From assembly GCA_016165875.1 (NCBI GenBank), contig JABBOT010000029.1, forward strand, positions 1 to 64,000: DNA of 64,000 bases. Reading direction: 5' to 3'. This DNA comes from Acanthopleura granulata (taxonomy: Eukaryota > Mollusca > Polyplacophora > Chitonida > Chitonidae). The notes beneath the pieces were generated by a model. The model saw nothing but the letters and a program-made list of their open reading frames with translations, had not been told where the DNA came from and made no database searches. The position numbers were made by a program, and so were the translations under genes. Shown one piece after another: positions 45,521 to 60,500 of the stretch; the stretch's first letter is position 1; each line of letters opens with the position of its first letter.

Positions 45521-48500
45521 CTATACACGGAATAAAACAAACAGTCTTTTGACCGACTGTACGAACCGATTGTAACCTGAAATATCACACCAGCAGCCCG
45601 ACTACAAATTGAGTTAATGAAGCTTTACTTTAGAAAATTTCATTTGGTTAATTCAAGTACAGTACTGCTAAACATGTGGATCTAATGGACCTTGAAAAGG
45701 CTTAGTGCTGACCCCTTCCTTCAGCTGTGCAATGTATACACACATATATATAAAGAGAAAAACTTATTACATGTAACTGTTTCATCAGAAGAAGCAACAA
45801 GAAATTATACGCGGAATTATTAAAAAGATTTCTTATTGAAAATTAGACATCTATGAAATGTATGTGATTATTAAACAGTTGAAATACACCCCATATAAAG
45901 TGCTTACCGTAAGCCGTTTAACGATACGAAGCGGTGTGCAATGGGATATACATATATACAGATATGGAGTAAGTAGATAAGCAGGCGATTCTGTATTAAG
46001 TAATTTCAGTGAGTAGTAATGGCAACACAGACTTCGAAATCATGAAGCAAAATGTTTTACAAAGCCTTCCATGGATCTAATATATTATGTTTTCGAGTGT
46101 TTTCAAGGACCGATTAGTTCAAGTATAAACTTCATAAATGGAAACTTTTTATTTAGCTTATTTTTCGGTCCATTTCAAATATAACGCAACGAGAAAAATG
46201 TAGGGCTTTCAAGAGCTGATTATCCCAAAATTAATTCTTTTCTAGGACTTTCAAGATCCTGAAAACTTTTCGAACACATTTAAGATCATGAAAGCCCTTT
46301 AATGAAAATCAAGTATTTCAAGGATATTTATTAGAAAAAAACTATGCTTGGGTGTTCCGAACAGCCGTGTTTACTCCAAGCTGAAACTTTTTATCTGTTA
46401 GATGCTCGGCTTTCAGAAGCCTGTAATATGCATGCCTTCTTTAAGTACACATACTTCAAACCTATCCACAGTTACATAGATTAGTATCTACACCTTATCA
46501 TATGAAAATGAATGAAAGAAAAACAGAATGAAACAGGCTAAAATATACTTTAAGGCTGAATAAAGCTGAACATGTAAGAAGATAAAATATTAAGGGACAG
46601 CACGCATGACACTGGGATGATCGACCATGTGAAGATGGAAGAAAGGCCTAGACTCTATATGTGAAAGGACGGAATGACGGTCTGGATATGTAGAGATATG
46701 GAGTAAGGGCCTAAAAAAGTTACTGAGGCTATTTGCACCCTTTATGAGTATTTCACACAATGCAATACTCTAATATATTGGTATTTATATCTGCACTATC
46801 ATGAATCATTCACAATTAGAACAGCTGTACACAAAAACTATCTTCCATCTACTAGCACCACTTAGCAATCTTGTATGGTAATTACAACCCAAAACAGATC
46901 ATCAAAATCACAACATAGGTATATATGTCACGACACACACAAAAAATACTTTGCATACAGATAAAATGATGAGACAGTGTGCATAATATTGCATATATGA
47001 TAAATATATAATACTGATGATAAAGGAAAAAATATAAGTATATACATCCGAAAAAAAAAATAAAATACTTTTGAGCAGTATGCGTATATAAGCATGTTGC
47101 CAGAAATACATTTAAATTCGGAAATTCAAGCCCTAACTTAACAGCTACTTTTACTACTGTTTGATATGCTTTACTCAGCTATTTCTATATTCATTTTCCA
47201 GGCAACAACTACGCGTTTCTAAACTACCTGACTGTATTTATTTATTTATTTATTTATTTGATTGGTATTTTACACCGTACTCAAGAATATTTCACTTATA
47301 CCAGCATTTTGGTGGGAGGAAACCGGGCAGAGCCCAGGGGAAACCCACGACCATCCGCAGGTTGCTGTCGGACCTACCTGACTGTACACCTTTACACCTT
47401 CTTTGTGACTACTGATTGCACCATTTTGAAAAGCCTCAAAAGAGTCGAAAGGCGCTGATGGTCCAAATACAAGTATGATGTTATATTAGTCACTCGAGTT
47501 TTCGTTCATCATACACTTCACCAGTTTTATCTAGTAAGTCATTCTCCTGGATGCACCACACGCAATGACTTCATTTCTTTTCTGTTATATAACAATGTAT
47601 ATACACACATATGTATAGATATGGCATTGTTCAACAATAATTATTAGAAAGTTAGAAACAGGAAATAATGTGTAAGGCTTACATACTTTCAACAGAACAG
47701 GAAAAATAATCATGACAATAGAATTTGCACGAACATGGAAGTTATAAATGCATGTTTGCAATTTAGATGCATGTCAATGGTAAATATCTGTAGGTTAGTT
47801 TTGCTGTGCTAATAAATAAAATTATTTCTTTAGGATGTAACAATTCTGATGAACAAAGTTACAGTTTTAGCGTTTTAGTCATGACTGATTGATTGAGGAT
47901 AATATTTTATAACATGTTTGTTGGTAATCACAACGAGAAATATCGGAAAATTGAGCTTTAGACAAATTTTCTATTGAGATTTGATAAAATAAATAAGTTT
48001 TAGATACATTTTACATACATTGGTGATGAAAAATATTGAGTTTTCTGATTTGTTCAAATTGAGTTTATATAAAGAATTGGCTAGAAAAAACGCTGCATAA
48101 CACACAATCTCAACATCATGCAACAATTTGAAAAAGAATAAATCAAATTGCAAAAACACAGATGTAAAAACAATGAGCTCATACTAAACTATATTTGCAT
48201 CATTATTAAGTGTCTTTAAATCTATGAGAAATATCAGTTAACCAGATCTGAGTAAGCCTCTTAAACATCATGTAGTTGATAAAATACCATTTCTGAATAA
48301 GAAAAGCACAAAACAAAAATGAGAATGCTTAAAATGCATTTGTAGCACTTTGAGAAAATCTGCAAATAAATTACAGTTTAAACACAGAGCACAATTAATT
48401 AATGCAAACTGGGTGAATATGTAGATGACGGCTTGAGTTCCTGCTCCACCTTGTCCTCAGTGTCAGTCCCTGACTCTGTCTCCGAGTCTAACAGGTTGAG

Positions 48501-51500
48501 CTGGTGCAAAGCTGGGGTGGGGTGGGACAAGGAGCTGTGGCATATTCCATAGGAGAAGTAGACAAGAAAGCCTGGTGAGGAATGGCGAGGGAAAAGATGG
48601 GGATTAGAGGCAGGTATAGTGAGAAAGCTGCAAATATCACAGAACCTTTGTTACATGTTTAAAAGCTTTAGTATTGAGGTAATCTTTGCATCTAAATGAC
48701 GAAGCTGCAGTGAAGCAAGTGTATTGCAGAATATAAAGTAATTTGTAAAGAGAAGTTCTATTTTGAATTTTATCAGAGAATGTGCACATCTTCAAGCAAA
48801 ATAAGACACAAAGGTTAGAACTGGCATTTTGGTTGCTGCAGTAATCCTGATACAGTACCTCAATATATGTGACCAACAACACCAATTTTGTCATTTAAAA
48901 CATTTAATTAGTTTGCTTGCTTTTAATGAGTCATATTTGACAAGATCCTCAAAAATCTTTCTCTAATATGACCGTGGTAAGATTAATCAGCAGAGTAAGC
49001 CGTAGCCCTTCACCATGTCCTCATCTTATAGCCATTACTAAACCAGCAAGAGCTCAATTCACTTCTATAAGGTCTCATTAGTCAAGGACATACTGGTCAC
49101 CATGTCCCCGTCTTATAGCCATCTCTAAACCAGCAAGGGCTGAATTCCATTCTATACGGCCTCATTAGTCAAGGGCATACTGGTCACCATGTCCCCATCT
49201 TATAGCCATCTCTAAACCAGCAAAGAGCTGAATTCACTTCTAAGGCCTCATCAGCCAAGGGCATACTGGTCACCATGTTCCCGTCTTATAGCCATCTCTA
49301 AACCAGCAAGAGCTGAATTCACTTCTATAAGGCCTCATTAGTCAAGGACATACTGGTCACCGTGTCCCCATCTTAGAGCCATCTCTAAACCAGCAAGAGC
49401 TCAATTCACTTCTATAAGGCCTCATTAGTCAAGGATATACTGGTCACCATGTCCCCGTCTTATAGCCATCTCTAAACAAGCAAGAGCTCAATTCACTTCT
49501 ATAAGGCCTCATTAGTCAAGGACATACTGGTCACTGTGTCCCCATCTTAGAGCCATCTCTAAACCAGCAAGAGCTCAATTCACTTCTATAAGGCCTCATT
49601 AGTCAAGGATATACTGGTCACCATGTCCCCGTCTTATAACCATGACTAAACCACCAAGAGCTGAATTCACTTCTACAAGGCTTCATTAGTCAAGGGCATA
49701 CTGGTCACCATTTCCCCATCTTATAGCCATATCTAAATCAGCAAGAGCTCAATTCACTTCTACAAGGCCTCATTAGTCAAGGGCATACTTGTCACCATGT
49801 CCCCGTCTTATAGCCATGACTAAACCGCCAAGAGCTCAATTCACTTCTATAAGGCCTCATTAGTCAAAGATATACTGGTCACCATGTCCCCTTCTTACAG
49901 CCATGACTAAACCAACAAGAGCTGAATTCACTTCTATAAGGCCTCATTAGTCAAGGGCATACTGGTCACCATGTCCCCGTCTTATAACCATGACTAAACC
50001 AACAAGAGCTGAATTCACTTCTACAAGGCCTCATTAGTCAAGGGCATACTTGTCACCATGTCCCCGTCTTATAGCCATCTCTAAACTGCCAAGAGCTGAA
50101 TTCACTTCTACAAGGCCTCATTAGTCAAGGATATACTGGTCACCATGTCCCCATCTTACAGCCATGACTAAACCAGCAAGAACTGAATTCACTTCTATAA
50201 GGCCTCATTAGTCAAGGATATACTGGTTACCATGTCCCCGTCTTAGAGCCATCTCTAAACCAGTGAGAGCTGAATTCACTTCTATAAGGCCTCATTAGTC
50301 AAGGACATACTGGTCACCACGTCCCCATCTTACAGCCATCTCTAAACCAGCAAGAACTGAATTCACTTCTAAGGCCTCATTAGTTAAAGACATACATGTG
50401 CTCCAGAGAACATGGAAGTTATAAAAGAGATGAATTCCTGTCTGCAACTTCACTGGTCAGGGACATACTGGCTACAGCCAGATCAATGCTTTGATCCTAC
50501 AAGTCAGCAAGCGACCATCCTTTCAGTATTAAACAGTCTACCTCAAAACAATAACAATATTTTGGTCCATTGTAATAAATGATACAATACTAAGCACATG
50601 TTAATTTCAGTGGACTAGTCTCTTGTACAAACCTCTGTAAGCAGTGCCTAAAGGAAGAGAGGACTCACCTAGGGTCATCCACACCCCAAACCTTATCCAG
50701 GTGGCTGTCGACAGCTTCAGCATTAAGTAAATGTTGACAAATGTGCTCAGAAGTGGCAAAACAGGTAAAAATGGAACCTGACAAAAAGCCAAAAAACACC
50801 GTCAACACTATACAAAGCACCATGACTGTGAATATATTCTTGTTATATTTTACGTAATTATTTACATGATACTTACACATGATCTGGGGGTCTCCTTGGC
50901 AGAGGGGGTTAGCAGGATAGTGCGCCAGCGCAGAAGTATGACCCTGTGCCTCTCACAAATGCGATCACTGTGAACCCAAGTCCAGATCATGCTGGCTTCC
51001 TCTACGACTGTATATGGACAAATCTGCCAGCAACCTGCTGATCATTGTGGGTTTCCCCTGGACTCGATTTCCTCCAACTATAATGCTGGTCGATGTCATA
51101 TAAGTGAAACATTCTTGAGTGAACCCCATGAAATAAATATCTAAATAATTAAATAAATAAATAAATAAATTCACATGATATGGGTAGTTTTAACACATGG
51201 AAATTAATTAACATTTTAACTGATGCATTCCAAAGTTAGGACTGTTGTACATATATAATGTAGTTTCACTGACCAATGAGGGTATGGTACATCTTGGATT
51301 TCAGTTCTCTCTAAGTTGCTTATGGCCACGTCTACTTTAAGATTTTTTCAGTATATGCAACTCAAATGGATACCACTATTATGTATTTTAAATTATTATG
51401 AGAAAATTTCTTCAGTATGAAGTAAAAACCTAACTGAAAAAGTAAATATACATGTATAAAAACTCAACAGCATATCCCACCACACTTCTTATATTATAGT

Positions 51501-54500
51501 GACTCCCTGGGTTAATATCATACAATATACAGATTCTTAAAGATACACCAGTTAAAAAAACAAAATAAAACAAAAATGAAATTAAAAAAAACAAAATAAA
51601 AAAAGAGAAACCAAACAAAATAAAAAAGAAATATCAGTATGAAAAAAAAACCCCTAACACCCAAAAATATCATGGGAATTGTTACCTTGAAATTGACTTT
51701 GGCTTTATTTTGTGGTTGACAAGCTATAATGACCACTATGAAGACGGCCGATAGTCCAGTAATGACAACCATGACAATGGCCCAGATGGACATTTGGACC
51801 AGGTACGACTCCAGGTTTATGATCATTGTATTGAAGGCGATGATTACCGCAGCTGCAGATGCAAAAACGCTTGGATAAGTACATGACAGATAGGACTTTC
51901 TAATCTGTTTTTTAACTTGTGTTAGATGGCAGTTATTTGGTACTTAACAACATGCAAAATAACACGATGTACAGACTCACAGTACAATTTCTGTGTCATA
52001 TATTATGTATCTTACTGAAGCCACAGCCAGCACCTTCACCAAGTTCAAGTATAAAAGTAGCAGAGCAGTTCTCACTGACCATAATTTCAACGACATTTCT
52101 ATCTGGACTGTATGAGTATCCACATGTACATGTAGCTCTATGACTTTGTTATCCTGGTCAGAGTGTGTGCAATGCTCATTCACTCTGTTTCATTGTAGCT
52201 TTGCAAACTCCAAAACACAGGTTTCATGCAGTGCTCCAGAGCTTGTCACTTCATATACAATACCAATGAACCGAAACTGCCCAGGTTAAGTAACAGAGTT
52301 TGCCCATGTTTCTGCTTAATCTAGCCATAATGAAGCAGCCAGAGCTGCAATCCAGTCTGTGATCTCACTCGCAAAGGTATATCAGCTATGGCCAGCTAAC
52401 ATTTTGGATAAATGAACCACAAAGAACCCCAATAGGGTAAGAAATGTACGAATAAAAACATTAAAGGTTAGTTCGCCTGGGAATGTTAAGACTTGTCCGC
52501 TGGTGACGTCACCAGGGGAATCCTTATCAGCCATAGCATGGTATACGCGGCCAGTTAACTTGGTTAGTCCTGTAATGGTGCATCGTGATCCGCTCTCCGA
52601 TTCAGACGAATAATTCCACTGATCTGAATTCCTCCAGGAACGATATATATGATCTGGGTGAAAGCCCACACATTAACAAAGATACTGAAGTCAACCAAAG
52701 CACATGGCAAGATATTCCCACATATATAGAGCCATATCAGTTTGAGCCCTACTCTGACTCTGATCCGAAATATCGCCTATATGAGCCATAACAACAACAA
52801 TAAAATCCTGTAAGCCTGGAAAAAAACTAAAGCATTATTACCATTTGTCCATTTCATTTCTTATCTGCTGACCTGCATGTTTTGAGGCACCTCGAATTTG
52901 GACTAGGAGTCATAAAGACATCAAAGTGACTATCCTGAAAACTCTCCACTGTCGCACAAATCCCCAATTAAATCAGCTGGCCGTCAGACGGGTGAACTCT
53001 GAAAATGTGAGACTGGTGGGTGTGCTGCGATCCCCAAGGGCTGGTTTTCCTTGTCATTCCTTGTCAACATCAGGATACTTCATCCATGGCACAGCTGATG
53101 GAAGCAATTTGCAAATAAATCCAAGCGAAATAGCAACTTTCTCAAAACAGGTCTTGCGGCCAGGCATATCACACTGTGTTCCCTTGGACCTGATTTCCAA
53201 ACTTCCATGTTTCACGCAAACTTTGTTCAGTTCAATACCCCTTTCTTGTCTTCAGGCCTAGTACACAGACTCACACCATCCACTGATGTGTTGCTGCATT
53301 CTTCAACCACACACCCACGTGGATATATTGGCCAAAAGGTGTTCTCAGACTTGGAAAATATTGACATTTCTACAGTGTATGAATGACGTCGTTCAGTGGT
53401 AAATGAATAGGAAAAGCAAATGTAGACTGAAAAGTTAGACCTGTGCATTTATTTTGACTTGTACATGAATTAAATACTGGCATTTTTAAACATCAATATC
53501 TCGCGAACCACTGGCACTTTTTTTTTCAATTGGAAAATTATGTTCTCTATTCACTGAACAACAGTATGTATCTGCACTGTGTATTACCTTTAACAATTAT
53601 AATGAAAGGAGATGTTTTTCAGCCACTTTAAATGAAATATACTACCGTAAAGTCCTATGTTTTCAAGCAATTTCAAGAATCATTTAGCTTAAGTAAAAAT
53701 CTTCATGTGGACATAATGATACAATACAATATTTAACAGTGAAAAATGAAATAATATAAAATAAATGATTTTCTTCCATTACCTTTAACAGCAACTGTCA
53801 AACCAGGTAGCTTTCACTTTCATAATTCAGTACATTTACATGTAAATTGAGTGTTAACAGGCTGATAGCCTTCGCTCAGACGAGGGCCATTAGTTCTCAT
53901 ATGGCTTACCGATGTACATATAGGCCTATGTGTGCAATGATACAGTAGCAATTAGGATTTACTCACAGACAATTCCCACGCAGTATATTGCCAGTTTTTC
54001 TGTCTTAGGAGTGGGTTCTACTGCCAGGGGTCTGAACAATCGCTTCACCAGGGAGGAGTTTTCGTACTGCAGGAGATGGCCTTGTGATTCAGGAAGCAGG
54101 CATTGGTTGTCACTGTGTGGCTCATCACTGCTCAGATCTTTGGTCTGAACATGCTTGTCCAAACTGGTTGACCCAGAGGCAGTATCTTCACTCTCCTCAT
54201 CTTCCTTACGTTTTGTCCCCGCCCCAGGAAGAGACGATTCTTCCATATACCTGTTTTACAAAGGTTAAGGGTTAAAATATAACACAGACATTTCACAATC
54301 ACATAAAAGTATTATGATAGTACATATCTGTTTATTACTGAAGCTACAAAAACTACAAACTGAGATACAATTAGTTACGGTTAGTGAGTGGTTACAGATA
54401 TCCACCATAAGAGAACATCTGCTAAGTTGAAATTCTGACACTAACTGTTCAATATGCATGCCTTCATCTGTATCACAGTCCTGGTAATGTACTTTCCACA

Positions 54501-57500
54501 CTCTTAATCATGTGTTTTCAAATTGTTCATTTTGTAGATGTGTGCACCACTCAAGTCAGTTACTAAAGTTATTTATTTATTTACTTAACCATTATTTATA
54601 ACATACTTGACAAGAATTTTTCACTTTCACAAGCAGAGTGCCCAAGAAAAACCACTGACCTTTGGTACCAATTCTGTCGCACGTAGTGACAGTGAAGGAA
54701 TCTACCAAATCTGACTCACGCAGTGACAGCGGAGAAATCTACCAATTCTGTCGCAGGCAGTGACAGCGGAGTAACCCACCAATTCTGTCGCACGCAGTCA
54801 CAGCGGAGGAATCCACCAATTCTGTCGCACGCAGTCACAGCGGAGGAATCTACCAATTCTGTCGCACGCAGTGACAGCAGAGGAATCTACCAATTCTGTC
54901 GCACATAGTGACAGTGGAGGAATCTACCAATTCTGTTGCACGCAGTGACAGCAGAGAAATCTACCAATTCTGTCGCACATAGTGACAGCGGAGGAATCTA
55001 CCAATTCTGTCACACGTAGTGACAGTGGAGGAATCTACCAATTCTGTGGCACGCAGTGACAGCGGAGGAATCCACCAATTCTGTCTAATGCCTAAACTAT
55101 TACATGAACTTCTTTGGATCAAAAGTGTACACGCAGTGGCTTACCTTCATTAAAGGCAAGCAATGATTATTTGAAATTAAAATACCACTGAGTCCCTGTT
55201 TTTGACAAACAAGAATATCGGCATTCGAGAGGTGGAGCAATTTCTTACAGAAAACTGATCAAAATAGTGATGAGCCATATGAATTCTCTGTGATTTACTG
55301 TTACCACATATACATGTATGTGACTAACTGTGCTGCTAAACACCTAGACAAACAAGGGGCCTGAATGCTTGTTGGATTGCTTGGAGTCTACTATACATGT
55401 GTTGCTTCTACATGTCTAATTTAGACCTGGAGGTTTATGCTGCACTTAAAGGGATACCGACTCATGCTGACTCGCTGACACTAGAGATAAGATTTCCTGG
55501 GTTAATGCTACCAACATGGGTCACACTTGAAATACAGGTGTCCCAGCTAAATTCAGTCCAGCCTAGGGTTATGCTGGACAACTGACAATGTACTGTATCC
55601 CTTTAATATAACTACGCCATAAGAAAAAGTCTCATGCTACTCTCTTTCTTGAACTGTTTAAAATTATGTAGCATTCAATCTGACACATACATACAATATC
55701 ACCAATATACTTGCAATGGAGAAGCGTCAAAAGCAGGAAAGGGAGGTAACTGGGACTGGGGATGTTCCGGCACTACAACATGAACTTGGTACCTGTAAAA
55801 ATGGGTGGAGTTCATGGTCTATGGTCGGTATTAGGTATCAAACATCAGTACTCCTTAAAATTATCATTATTTACTTATAGAATAACTGTAATTGGCCAAT
55901 TAAGAAGTAAAACTCTAAAACTTCTATATGCCACCGGCCATTACATGTATAACACATCATTATATATACATTTATCTCAACAGAGTTTTTTCAACATCCT
56001 CAAGAATATCTCCCTTATATGACAGTGGCCAGTATTATAGTGGGTCACAGGCGGCATATCATTATATATAAAGTTCCCTTTTAATCTACAATAATAAATC
56101 TGTCTGACAACTTGTTATTTGCAATGAAAGTTAACAGCAATGGACCAAAACTAGAGGCTCCAGAACTACTAATCTCACCACTGGAAGCGGAACATGATGC
56201 AGGTCTGGTGAGATGTTCATTGTATTAAGAAACTGTACTGAGGAGAGAGTGTTTGAAACTGGCAATGTATGTTGAGCAGTCAAGCCATAGTGAAAGCTGA
56301 TAAACAGTATACATAAATATAAGGAAAGCAAAGTGGGTTGTGGACAGGACTCTACAGTATAAAACAATGTCAAAGACAAAGTAGATGTTTCCTGAGAAAT
56401 TCAGTATTACCAATGTTCTCCTGAAACATAACTGTTCATAACTGAGCAATCAATAAAATGTTACTAGAAACACAGAACTTTCACTTCTTTCATTATTATC
56501 ATCTTAATGTTCATTAATGTGGTACAGGTGAAATAACTGAGTGTTAATTGGGGTAGTGAGTGTTTACAATACACAGCTGACTTCATCTGGCTCTGCACAT
56601 CAGGGATAACACACTTGTATAGTCATTACATTCATTTGACATGATTATTATATGTCCTCTCAGACGCCATTAGCCCTGTGTTTGTGGAAATGCTGAGGAG
56701 TTCATACCTGATAATGAGGACCGAGATAGCTACAAGTGTGTAGGCTAGCAGAGTGCCTATAGACATCATATCCACGAGTTCTTTCAGGTCAAATAACATA
56801 GCCATCACACCTGTCAACAAACACGCCTGTCTTGTATGTAGTGGAAATTGGAGTGAGCCTCCATATGTCATATTGGTGGAAGACAAGGAATCTTCAGCTT
56901 GAGCTTCAATCAAGACTTTACAAGAGAGCTTTGTCAATCATGAACAGCCATCGAGGAAAGCTATGGAGGCAAGGAGAATCAAGAAACTTCCATGTCAGGG
57001 AATGAGATTAAATCCATCTGTCATGTCACTAGGGAACTGAAAGGCAAGGGAATCAAGAAATTTCCATGTCAGGGAATGAATCCACATGTCCTGTCACCAG
57101 GTAACTGAAAGTCAAGAGAATCAAGAAACTTCCATGTCATGGAATGAGATAGAATCCATCTGCTCTGTCAAAATCCACCTGTCCTGTCACTGGGATATTG
57201 ATAGGCAAGGGAACCAAGAAACTTCCATGTCAATGAATGAGACTGAATCCATCTGTCCTGTCACCGGGCAACTGAAAGTCAAGAGAATCAAGAAACTTCC
57301 ATGTCAGGGAATGAGATTAAATCCATCTGTCATGTCAAAGGGAACTGAAAGGCAAGGGAATCAAGAAACTTCCATGTCAGGGAATGAGACTGAATCCACA
57401 TGTCCTGTCACCAGGTAACTGAAAGTCAAGAGAATCAAGAAACTTCCATGTCATGGAATGAGATAGAATCCATCTGTCCTGTCAAAATCCACCTATCCTG

Positions 57501-60500
57501 TCACTGGGCTATTGATAGGCAAGGCAAACAAGAAACTTCCATGTCAATGAATGAGACTGAATCCATCTGTCCTGTCACCGGGCAATTGATAGGCAAGGGA
57601 ATCAGGAAACTTCCATGTCAGAGAATGAGACTGAACCCATCTGTTCTGTCACATCTATATAAACTGCCAGTTTACAATAGTTTCAATCACATATCGGTTA
57701 TAATTCAAGCCTGTTTTACCTGCCAGGAAACCTGACAAAATGGTGGCCACCAGTGGTGTCTTGAAGCGCTTGTTGATGGAGGACAGGAACCTGAAGATGA
57801 CACCGTCCCCCGCCATGGCATAGATCACCCGCGGCATTGGAAACATCGCTCCTAGCAGGCTGGTTACACACAGGAATAATGAAACAGTTTTATTTCTGTA
57901 ATTCTCTAGTCTTTTTAAGGCAACTTCTATAGCAGCATGCATGTTTCCTATATTGTGACAAGATCAGAGCATCAAATTCCAATATTCCACTGTTACCGTA
58001 TAGTTTCATTTCACACAACAACAAAGATTTTCTAAACTTCCCTACACAGCCTTATATGCTTTAATATTTTTCTGTATCAGTCTTTCTGATATTTTTATTT
58101 TAACTGGGGCTTAATGATATATCAATGAATATCACACATATGCATGTATAAGGACAAGGAGGAGGAATGCCTGATGGAGAGCAGAAAAACCAGCAGGTCT
58201 CCTGACTACAGTGAAAGCTGGATTTGCTGTGTCAATTATGGCAGAATGGGTCAGCAACAGTCCATCAACATCACCACCATCTTTCTCAGATCTGATCCAC
58301 TAGTACTTACTAAACTACTGCTTGCCTAATGCCTTGGTAGTTTCTCAAAATTTTTTAAATGCTGTGATGAGGTTAGCATTACCTAGTTGACAGCCCACAG
58401 ACTGCCCCCACAGCAATAATATACTTGGCCACACCCCACCCCACCCTGTCAAATGCCTCTGGAAGAGGTGCCTGGGCATCCAGCAGGAAGTATGGGCACA
58501 TTAAAGTCAGCACAGAGGCGATTCCAAAATATCCAAGGAAAATAGCCAGCAGCGAGAGAATAATGCTGAGTGGGATATTTCTCTCTGGTCGGATAGCCTC
58601 CTCACCTACATATATAGAGAACAGGTAAACAAATAAAGGAATCATAAAGATTACTTTGCTTAATGATTCAGCCCTAAAATTCTGATTTATTTCTTACTGT
58701 TTAACACCATATTCAAGAATATGTCACTTATAAAATAGAAGTGAAAGAAATTTATGGGAGGGCCAACATTTGACAGATTAGTGCCAAGCTTTGGCTATTA
58801 ACTGACAATCTTTTCCAGATGTGATGCACAAGTTTTCTCCCTCAGAGCTCCACAGCATTTCTGTAGAAGAGTTGAGGGTCAAACAGCACCACAGTTAGTT
58901 CTTCCAAATTACATGTATATCATATATCATCAAATGAAATTAAAAGAAAAGACAACAGAAGCCATAGGACAGGCTATTTTAGAGAAACTGGACACATGAA
59001 ATCGTGTCATCCATACCCTACGCTCTTCAGTTTTAGGGGCAAGACATTCCTTTGTGCACAAAGTACGGTTCCTTTTATTACTGTAATCGAAGGCCAAGAA
59101 TTACGGCCTTCTGATTGAAATCTTGGGGAATAACCCATGACATATTACACTACCACTTTCTCATTGAAAATGTCTTTAAAGTATGTCAGAATTGTCTCAT
59201 AATCACAAGAAAAACATCTGATTTAACACTACTCCTATATGCCAAATGGTGAACTAGAATGGGTGACATCACATTGGAAACACGTCTTCTCAGCTGGGAG
59301 AAATATCTCGCCCTTGACTGGGTAAAATTGAGAGCATGGCAGCTTGTTCAATTTTCCTCATGTGGGCGTTTTTGAGATATCTTGATTACCACACATCACA
59401 AAAATAAAAAATAAAGTTTTGGAACTATGAATAGGATTCTTTATTGATACATGTATATGCTTGGTTTAGTGTTGTCTTTTCTTTCAATCCCTACATGGGA
59501 AGGACCGCCAGCAAGCTGCGGATGGTCCTGGATGGTTGCCTGGTTTCCTCCCATCATAATGCTGACTGCCGTCATATACGTACAATATTCTTGGCATGAG
59601 TCTGGCATGAAACACCAATAAATTAAATAAATAAATTAATGCCTTATACCGGACTTATCTAATAGAGATTAACAAATGAAATATTTATATCTTATTCAAA
59701 TGTTTACTGAATAACTGATGCCAGGGTGATTGACTACATTCTAATCAAGCCTGTCAGGATTGTCATATTTTCACTGCCAGGAATAAAATATAAAGGACAT
59801 ATGTAGCATAAGTAATGTGAAACACGCAGGCCCAAGTACTGCTCCTTTTCTACCTGTTGTGGCTATACAATCAAATCCCACGAAGGCATAGAAACAGGTG
59901 GCCGCCCCAGACATCATACCCCCAAAGCCAAATGGGAAAAACCCACCAGTCCCAAATTTGTTATTAGAAGGCAGCTGAGGAATAACAAATGCAATGGAAA
60001 CTAAAGCAAAACTCAACAAATAAAAACACACAACATCAATAAATACAATGCAGAAAGAAATTAGGGCATAAACAAATTACTGGTAACTTACAGAAAACAA
60101 ATATATTATAAAAAATAATTCAATTAACTGAATGGATTAACATAGCAAAAGAAGCACAAAATGAAATGTAACTGTAGGATAAGGGCAGCACAGGATGAGA
60201 GAAAAGTATCACGTGCAGTGCATGCAGCTGCGTGACAGAAAGTGACAGGATGGAGGGCTGTCAGAACTAAGACATCCTACAGAAGGACAAGTCAGGTCAG
60301 TGACTTTGCCTGACGTCCTAAGCATTGTACCCACCTACAATGTATATATATATGGCATCAGTTTCCCCACAAAAACATGCCTCACTTATGGCCTATTTAA
60401 AGAATGTGATCTATTTTCACTGTGCCGTATCAGACTTTTTGTATATTGATTAAATGCAAAGGAGAAGCAGGGATTAAATGACTGTCGCTTTTATACTTAC

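Noticed and set aside
52382..52791. Opposed open frames with acidic or SESESGS-like runs in a transporter intron
   Set aside because: They have no matching splice phase with the transporter exons and no recognised family; at most an old repeat.
57086..57735. Two related 110-codon proteins 314 bp apart
   Set aside because: They are frames through the intronic minisatellite, and the second runs into the transporter exon region on the wrong strand.
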